A DNA stretch of 28,745 nt from JBEIDK01 sp040383485 (GTDB lineage: Bacteria > Bacteroidota > Bacteroidia > UBA4408), in the NCBI GenBank assembly GCA_040383485.1, contig JBEIDK010000029.1, positions 1-28,745 on the forward strand, read 5' to 3'. Below, piece by piece: positions 23,917 to 28,745 of this stretch. The notes beneath the pieces were generated by a model. That model was not told where the DNA came from. It worked only from the letters and a program-made list of their open reading frames with translations, and did not search any database. Within the stretch, counting starts at the first letter, position 1. Each line of letters opens with the position of its first letter. A program made the position numbers and the translations under genes.

Positions 23917-25197
23917 ATGTTTATTTTAAAAAGCAAGCAATCTTTTACTCTATTATTCTTAATATATTTATTTTTTGCTAATACGAGCTTAAAAAGTCAG
24001 GTGTTATCCAATATATATGGCTCAAATGATATGAATTCTAAGTCTCATTCATTTGAGATATTTGGCAATTCAGAAATAGGGTCAACTACATTATCAACTT
24101 CAGTTTTTAAAAAATATTTGAATAATTCTTCATTAGAAAATAATGACAAATTTTTTCTTGGAAAAAACAAAAAAGAAATTCAGCGGTTAGGCTTTGAATC
24201 AAATTACGGTTTTTCTTTTAACTACAAACCAGACAGTATTTTAAAAAAAAATAATACGGTATTGTTTAATTTTAATCTTGAAAAGAAAAGTGTTTTATCG
24301 GCACTATTTAAAAATGATATTTTAGTAAATGTTTTTAATGGTAATACATCCTTTATTGGAGATACAAACGGAGTTAATTTGTCTCCAACAACTATTGAGA
24401 ATTATGAATTTCAAAAAATAGGATTTGGAGCATCTTTTGTTTTAAAAAATGATAGTACAAGTACTATTTTATTCGCAAGATTATCATTTGTTAATGCTCA
24501 AAAACTTAATGCTTTAACTGTTTCAAAATCTAATATTAGGTTCGCTGATTCAACGTATGATATTTCTGGAAATTTAGATTTAAATTATGAAAAGTCTAAA
24601 CTAAATAATGCATATTTTGCAACTAATGGTTATGGCGGAACAATTGATTTAGGGTTCAAGTATTTTTTATCTAATGCCAATTTTTCTCTGCAAATTAAAG
24701 ATGTTGGATTAGTCAAATGGAAAGAGGCTGAGGTATTAAATATTGATACAGCATTTAATTTTAAAGGGTATAATATTGATATGCAAAGATTAATTAATGA
24801 TACATTATACAAATTATCTGTTGATAGTGTTTTTAATATTGTAAATCATAAAAGCAATAAAACAGTTTATACTTTTTTACCTTATACAATTAGTCTTAAC
24901 GCACATACAATTTGGTTTAAAAATAAATTAGCATCAGGCGTTCAATTTACCTTTAAAAGGGTAGCAGCATTTAATCCAAGAATATTATTAACTCAACTAT
25001 ATATATTTAATTCTAGATATAAGGGAGGTGTTTTTATTGCGAATGGGGGTTATACTAATTTCCAATATGGCTTGGTTTTTCAAACTGTATTTAATAAAAT
25101 AGATGGGAGCATTTTGATAATGAATCCACATGCAGTATTTATAAACAAGGCTTTACCAATAGCAGCATTAAATTTCAGTATTGGATATAATTGGTAA
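23917..25197 (+). CDS. DUF5723-like outer-membrane beta-barrel protein
   Basis: A 426-aa exported protein with signal sequence ending around residue 28 (KQSFTLLFLIYLFFANTSLKSQ), then beta strands throughout, including GFGASFVLKND, YGGTIDLGFKYFL, FSLQIKDVGLVKW and a C-terminal AALNFSIGYNW ending in an aromatic, as in outer-membrane barrels. DUF5723 is typical of the Bacteroidota; I recognise the LQIKDVGLVKW segment but the assignment is not firm. The gene starts 1 bp after the helical protein's stop, and ends 1 bp from the gmk stop on the other strand. Confidence 0.72.
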   Translation: MFILKSKQSFTLLFLIYLFFANTSLKSQVLSNIYGSNDMNSKSHSFEIFGNSEIGSTTLSTSVFKKYLNNSSLENNDKFFLGKNKKEIQRLGFESNYGFSFNYKPDSILKKNNTVLFNFNLEKKSVLSALFKNDILVNVFNGNTSFIGDTNGVNLSPTTIENYEFQKIGFGASFVLKNDSTSTILFARLSFVNAQKLNALTVSKSNIRFADSTYDISGNLDLNYEKSKLNNAYFATNGYGGTIDLGFKYFLSNANFSLQIKDVGLVKWKEAEVLNIDTAFNFKGYNIDMQRLINDTLYKLSVDSVFNIVNHKSNKTVYTFLPYTISLNAHTIWFKNKLASGVQFTFKRVAAFNPRILLTQLYIFNSRYKGGVFIANGGYTNFQYGLVFQTVFNKIDGSILIMNPHAVFINKALPIAALNFSIGYNW

Positions 25198-25198
25198 T

Positions 25199-25774
25199 TT
25201 AAATAGCCAAAAATTTCGATACTAACTCTGCTGCTTCCTTCTTGGCAATTTCTAGGTTTTCATTTATCAATATTTTATCAAAACTATTTGCAAATGACAT
25301 TTCATGATTTGCTTTTTTAATTCTAGTGAGTATTTTTTCTTCAGTTTCTGTTTGTCTACTTCTTAATCTTTTTTCTAGTTCTGCTACTGATGGGGCTTGA
25401 ACAAAAACTGATAATGCATTATTGCCAAAAGTTTCTTTAAGATGAATGCCTCCAATTACGTCTACATCAAAAATTACAACTTTTTTTTGATCCCAAATTT
25501 TTTTAAGTTCAGATTTAAGAGTGCCATAAAAATTATCTTTATAAACTTCTTCATACTCAATAAATTCGTTGTTTTCAATTGCTTTTTTAAATCCTTCTAT
25601 ACCAAGAAAATGGTAGTGTAAACCATCTGTTTCGTAATTTCTTTTTTCTCTGCTACAAGCAGAAACAGAAAAGGCGAGAATAGGAAATACATCTAAAAGG
25701 TAATGCACAATGGTAGTCTTTCCTGCACCGCTGGGTGCCGAAAATATGATGCATTTATTTTTATTGATTTCCAT
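25199..25774 (-). CDS. gmk: Guanylate kinase
   Basis: A 191-aa kinase that phosphorylates GMP to GDP. The P-loop is SAPSGAGKTT (12-21), followed by the GMP-binding SACSREKRNYETDGLHYHF (residues 38-56; SxxxR-x-x-x-x-E-x-D-G pattern). The usual length is about 200. It is the second gene of the yicC-gmk pair: 28 bp after yicC on the minus strand. Confidence 0.95.
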   Translation of the reverse strand: MEINKNKCIIFSAPSGAGKTTIVHYLLDVFPILAFSVSACSREKRNYETDGLHYHFLGIEGFKKAIENNEFIEYEEVYKDNFYGTLKSELKKIWDQKKVVIFDVDVIGGIHLKETFGNNALSVFVQAPSVAELEKRLRSRQTETEEKILTRIKKANHEMSFANSFDKILINENLEIAKKEAAELVSKFLAI

Positions 25775-25802
25775 AATGAATTTTCAATGATATGAAAATA
25801 GA

Positions 25803-26675
25803 TTACAATATATTATTTAATTGTTCTTTAATTTTTTCTAATTCATCTTTCATTAAAACAACACTTTTCTGAATATTTGCATCATTAGCCTTTGAACCAA
25901 TAGTATTAATTTCTCTACCAATTTCTTGAGAAATAAATGCAAGTTTTCTGCCTGGAGAATCTTCTAAAAGCGTTTCTATAAAGTAGTTGCAATGTGTTTT
26001 AAGTCTTACTTTTTCTTCTGTAATATCAAGTTTTTCTAAATAAAATATTAGCTCTTGTTCAAATCTGTTTTGGTCAACTAATTTAGGATCAATTGCGGTT
26101 TCAACAGAATTGCGTAACCTATTGCGCATGTTTGCTAACCTATTTTCATCCGAAATTAAAATACTTGAAAGTAATCCTAAAATATTCTCAATTCGAAATG
26201 TTAAATCCTTTTCAAGGGTATTGCCTTCATCTGCTCTAAATTTTTTAAACGCAATAACCGCCTCATTCATTAGGTTTTGAATATATAGCCATTCGTCATC
26301 AGCTAAAACTGCACGTTCGGCTTTTAATACTTCAGGCATCTGTATTAACAGGTCTAAGTAGTTTGTGTGAGGTTCATTTATTTCTTCGGCAAGTTTTTTT
26401 AATTCATTGTAATATGCTGTTGCAAGAGTTTTATTAATGCTTACTGTTTGCGACTCTGCGCCTTCTTCAACGAAAATTGAAAAGTCAATTTTACCACGTT
26501 CAAGTTGTTTGCCCAGCGATGTTCTAAAATCAAACTCCTTCTCTTTGTAAAACGAGTGTAATCTGGTATTCAAGTCAAATTGTTTACTATTTAAGGCACG
26601 AATTTCAATTGTTATTTTTCTCGAATTAAATTGTCCTTGGCTTCTTCCGAAACCTGTCATTGAATGTAGTGGCAC
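25803..26675 (-). CDS. YicC/YloC family endoribonuclease
   Basis: A 290-aa protein with the N-terminal YicC domain (SMTGFGRSQGQF at residues 5-16, EIRALNSKQFDLNTRL at 25-40) and the C-terminal DUF1732 domain with ETLLEDSPGRKLAFISQEIGREINTIGSKA-type sequence before the end. E. coli YicC cleaves RNA, including the small RNA RyhB. The start is a GTG at 26675, while an ATG at 26660 gives MTGFGRS; the GTG is preferred, because the family normally has 2-5 residues before SMTGF. A TAGTTTTG box at 26692-26699 (minus) is 17 bp before the GTG. The pairing with gmk is widespread. Confidence 0.93.
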   Translation of the reverse strand: MPLHSMTGFGRSQGQFNSRKITIEIRALNSKQFDLNTRLHSFYKEKEFDFRTSLGKQLERGKIDFSIFVEEGAESQTVSINKTLATAYYNELKKLAEEINEPHTNYLDLLIQMPEVLKAERAVLADDEWLYIQNLMNEAVIAFKKFRADEGNTLEKDLTFRIENILGLLSSILISDENRLANMRNRLRNSVETAIDPKLVDQNRFEQELIFYLEKLDITEEKVRLKTHCNYFIETLLEDSPGRKLAFISQEIGREINTIGSKANDANIQKSVVLMKDELEKIKEQLNNIL

Positions 26676-26748
26676 AGTATTTTATTTTTGCCAAAACTAC
26701 ATGTATTTTTTGTAAATTTTACATCTTGTTTGATATTAAAATAATCAA

Positions 26749-26778
26749 TTGCAAATCGCAATAATTTTCGCAATTTTG
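26749..26778 (+). promoter_or_regulatory. Probable promoter of asnS
   Basis: TTG, 19 bp, then CAATTTTG, one base from TAnnTTTG. The -7 box ends 24 bp before the asnS ATG at 26803. It makes a start at the TTG of 26749 impossible for translation, which is why the shorter form is used. Confidence 0.55.
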
Positions 26779-26802
26779 ACGCCCTTAAAAAAGATAGATT
26801 TT

Positions 26803-28197
26803 ATGCAAACGAAACGAACTAAAGTTAAATTGGCTCTTGCTGGTAACCCTGATACTCCTATAATTGTTAAAGGCTGGGTAAGAAGTATTAGAAATAGTAA
26901 GAATGTTAATTTTATTGCCATTAATGATGGCTCTACCATTAATAATATACAAGTTGTTGTAGATTTAGAAAATACAATTGCTTTTGAAGTATGTAATAAA
27001 ATTTCTACAGGAGCTTGTATTTCTGTTTCTGGTAAACTAGTTCAAAGTCAAGGTAAAGGTCAAAGCCTTGAAATTCAAGCAAGCGAAATAGAAATTTACG
27101 GAATGGCAGATGTAGATACATATCCTTTGCAAAAAAAAGGACACTCACTTGAATTTCTTCGTGAAATTGCTCATTTGCGACCACGAACTAATACTTTCGG
27201 AGCAGTTTTGCGCATCCGACATGCCATGGCGTACGCAATTCATAAGTTTTTTAATGATAAAGGATTCTTTTACTTACATGCACCTATCATCACCGCTAGT
27301 GATGCTGAAGGAGCGGGAGAAATGTTTAAAGTAACAACACTAGATTTAAATAAAATACCTAGAACCGAAGGGAATGAAATTGATTTTAGTCAAGACTTTT
27401 TTGGTCGTGCGGCAAACTTAACTGTAAGTGGACAATTAGAAAGTGAATTGGCGGCATTAGCATTAAGTGAAGTATATACTTTTGGGCCAACATTCCGTGC
27501 AGAGAATTCGAACACTACACGCCATCTTGCCGAGTTTTGGATGATTGAACCTGAAATGGCTTTTTATGATTTAGATGACAACCAAAACTTAGTGGAAGAA
27601 ATGCTGAAGTATTTGGTAAAATATGCCTTGGATAATTGTACTGATGATTTGGCTTTCTTGAACCAGATGTATGACAAAGAATTGTTGCAAAAACTTAGCT
27701 TTGTTGTTGATAACGACTTTAAGCGAGTAACCTACACCGAAGGAGTTGAAATACTTAAAACATGTGGACAGAAATTTGAATTTCCCGTTGACTGGGGAAC
27801 TGATTTGCAAAGCGAACATGAACGTTATTTGGTAGAAAAGCATTTTAAATGTCCAGTAATTTTAACCAATTATCCAAAGCACATTAAAGCTTTTTATATG
27901 AAGCAAAATGACGATGGTAAAACAGTACGAGCAATGGATGTATTATTCCCTGGTATTGGAGAAATTGTTGGAGGTAGTCAACGAGAAGAAAATCTGGAAA
28001 AATTGCAAGCTGCAATGGCAGCATTTCACATTCCTGAAAAAGAAATGTTTTGGTATTTAGATACTCGTCGATTTGGCACAGCACCTCATGCTGGTTTTGG
28101 ACTAGGTTTCGAACGTTTAATACTTTTTATTACTGGTATGAGTAATATACGTGACGTTATTCCTTTTCCTCGCACTCCAATGAATTGTGAGTTTTAA
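26803..28197 (+). CDS. asnS: Asparaginyl-tRNA synthetase
   Basis: A 464-aa class IIb synthetase that charges tRNA-Asn (E. coli AsnS: 466). The N-terminal OB-fold anticodon-binding domain includes IIVKGWVRSIRNSKNVNFIA. Motif 2 is FRAENSNTTRHLAEFWMIEPE, interrupted in family style; motif 3 is GLGFERLILFITG near the end. The IRDVIPFPRTP terminus is typical of AsnS. The start at 26803 is chosen from the family N-terminus (MQTKRTKVKLAL) and from the promoter at 26749. Divergent from yicC, sharing a 127-bp region. Confidence 0.96.
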   Translation: MQTKRTKVKLALAGNPDTPIIVKGWVRSIRNSKNVNFIAINDGSTINNIQVVVDLENTIAFEVCNKISTGACISVSGKLVQSQGKGQSLEIQASEIEIYGMADVDTYPLQKKGHSLEFLREIAHLRPRTNTFGAVLRIRHAMAYAIHKFFNDKGFFYLHAPIITASDAEGAGEMFKVTTLDLNKIPRTEGNEIDFSQDFFGRAANLTVSGQLESELAALALSEVYTFGPTFRAENSNTTRHLAEFWMIEPEMAFYDLDDNQNLVEEMLKYLVKYALDNCTDDLAFLNQMYDKELLQKLSFVVDNDFKRVTYTEGVEILKTCGQKFEFPVDWGTDLQSEHERYLVEKHFKCPVILTNYPKHIKAFYMKQNDDGKTVRAMDVLFPGIGEIVGGSQREENLEKLQAAMAAFHIPEKEMFWYLDTRRFGTAPHAGFGLGFERLILFITGMSNIRDVIPFPRTPMNCEF

Positions 28198-28267
28198 AAC
28201 AGGTAGAAAAAACAGTTTCACTTTCTTTTTTATGTGCTTAAACAATTCTTTTGTTGTAAAAATAAAG

Positions 28268-28297
28268 TTGCTCGTCTTGTTTATGTTTGTATTTTTG
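28268..28297 (+). promoter_or_regulatory. Promoter of the beta-helix gene
   Basis: TTG at 28268-28270, 19 bp, then TATTTTTG at 28290-28297, a perfect match to TTG-N19-TAnnTTTG. It lies 48 bp upstream of the ATG at 28346. Confidence 0.8.
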
Positions 28298-28345
28298 ATG
28301 AGAATTTCAATCGATTATAAATTAATAAAATATAATTCAAACAAA

Positions 28346-28745
28346 ATGAAAAAGATTTACACTTTAATAGCTGCAACTTTAATGTCAGCTTCAATGGCCT
28401 TCGCAACAGTTCGCACAGTTAGTAACGCCGGTTTGGGAGGTACACAATTTACTGATGTTACTTCTGCTATTAATGCATCGTCAAACGGCGATACAATTTA
28501 TATTTCGGGCTCTGCAACTAACTACTCAAATTTTACAATCAATAAACGTTTAACTATCATTGGGCCAGGCAGGCATATTGGTGGTAATGCACAAAATACC
28601 CAAGGTGTATATATTCAAAATGTTTATGTCGACTCAGCAGCTATTAATCAAAGTGCAAGCAATATAAAAATTATGGGTTTAGCTTTTGGTTATATTGATA
28701 TTTCTCGCGGAAAAAATATAACTATAGAACGTTGCGAATTTTATA
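28346..28745 (+). CDS. Secreted parallel beta-helix protein, 3' part beyond the window
   Basis: An open frame of 133 complete codons to the right edge. A signal peptide MKKIYTLIAATLMSASMAFA is followed by TVRTVSNAGLGGTQFTDVTS, the common start of right-handed beta-helix (pectate-lyase-like) proteins. The periodic short strands, GDTIYISGSATNYSNFTI, RLTIIGPG, and NIKIMGLAFGYIDI, fit helix coils. In Bacteroidota such proteins often end in a T9SS domain, but that end is not in the window. The gene has a strong promoter at 28268-28297. Confidence 0.82.
   Translation, partial: MKKIYTLIAATLMSASMAFATVRTVSNAGLGGTQFTDVTSAINASSNGDTIYISGSATNYSNFTINKRLTIIGPGRHIGGNAQNTQGVYIQNVYVDSAAINQSASNIKIMGLAFGYIDISRGKNITIERCEFY

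Noticed and set aside
26749..26802. Extended asnS N-terminus from a TTG at 26749
   Set aside because: The extra 18 residues are hydrophobic and unlike the family, and they overlap a promoter with good -33/-7 spacing. The ATG at 26803 fits homologous N-termini.

Overview
The window is AT-rich (roughly 30% GC by eye) chromosomal DNA from a member of the Bacteroidota, most likely near Chitinophagales. Two proteins end in type IX secretion (T9SS) type A sorting domains. There are DUF6089- and DUF5723-like outer-membrane barrels, a YtxJ bacillithiol-system protein, a TIGR02757 protein, an elongation factor P with the TPGNLRAF loop, and several promoters of the Bacteroidota form TTG-N19-TAnnTTTG. 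I saw no rRNA, tRNA, CRISPR array, integrase or complete insertion sequence.

Left part (1-6760), accessory and mosaic. Read on the minus strand downstream of ettA, it holds DUF4160-DUF2442, then DUF433-DUF5615-DUF2442 (small toxin-antitoxin-like genes), two large secreted T9SS proteins, and at the edge a truncated small gene. Three degenerate copies of the 3' end of ettA lie between these modules (2800-2868, 4744-4834, 6160-6203). In all three the C-terminal EttA residues can still be read. A 58-bp double-hairpin repeat occurs three times (271, 5767, 6103), and one copy abuts an ettA-tail copy exactly. My reading is that the 3' end of ettA has been a recurrent insertion or recombination point that collected small-gene modules. 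This is the most interesting feature of the window.

Middle part (6760-18110). ettA is followed by a divergent plus-strand operon of DUF2147 protein, amidohydrolase and O-methyltransferase, which ends in an 18-bp perfect terminator hairpin. Next come a minus-strand group (small CAMC membrane protein, M13 metallopeptidase lipoprotein, TIGR02757 protein), a divergent M50-type membrane protease, and a decayed remnant of a di-heme oxidoreductase with an in-frame stop. These are followed by an Ig-like (DUF5011) lipoprotein, a 43-aa lipoprotein, ytxJ and a MATE transporter.

Right part (18110-28745), mostly core genes. It holds efp, a THUMP-domain rRNA methyltransferase, a DUF6089 barrel, rimO, an unrecognised alpha-helical protein with a TTG start, a DUF5723-like barrel, the yicC-gmk pair, asnS, and the start of a secreted parallel beta-helix protein cut by the window edge. 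ettA, efp, rimO, the THUMP methyltransferase and asnS all serve translation. The remaining genes are largely envelope or secreted proteins.
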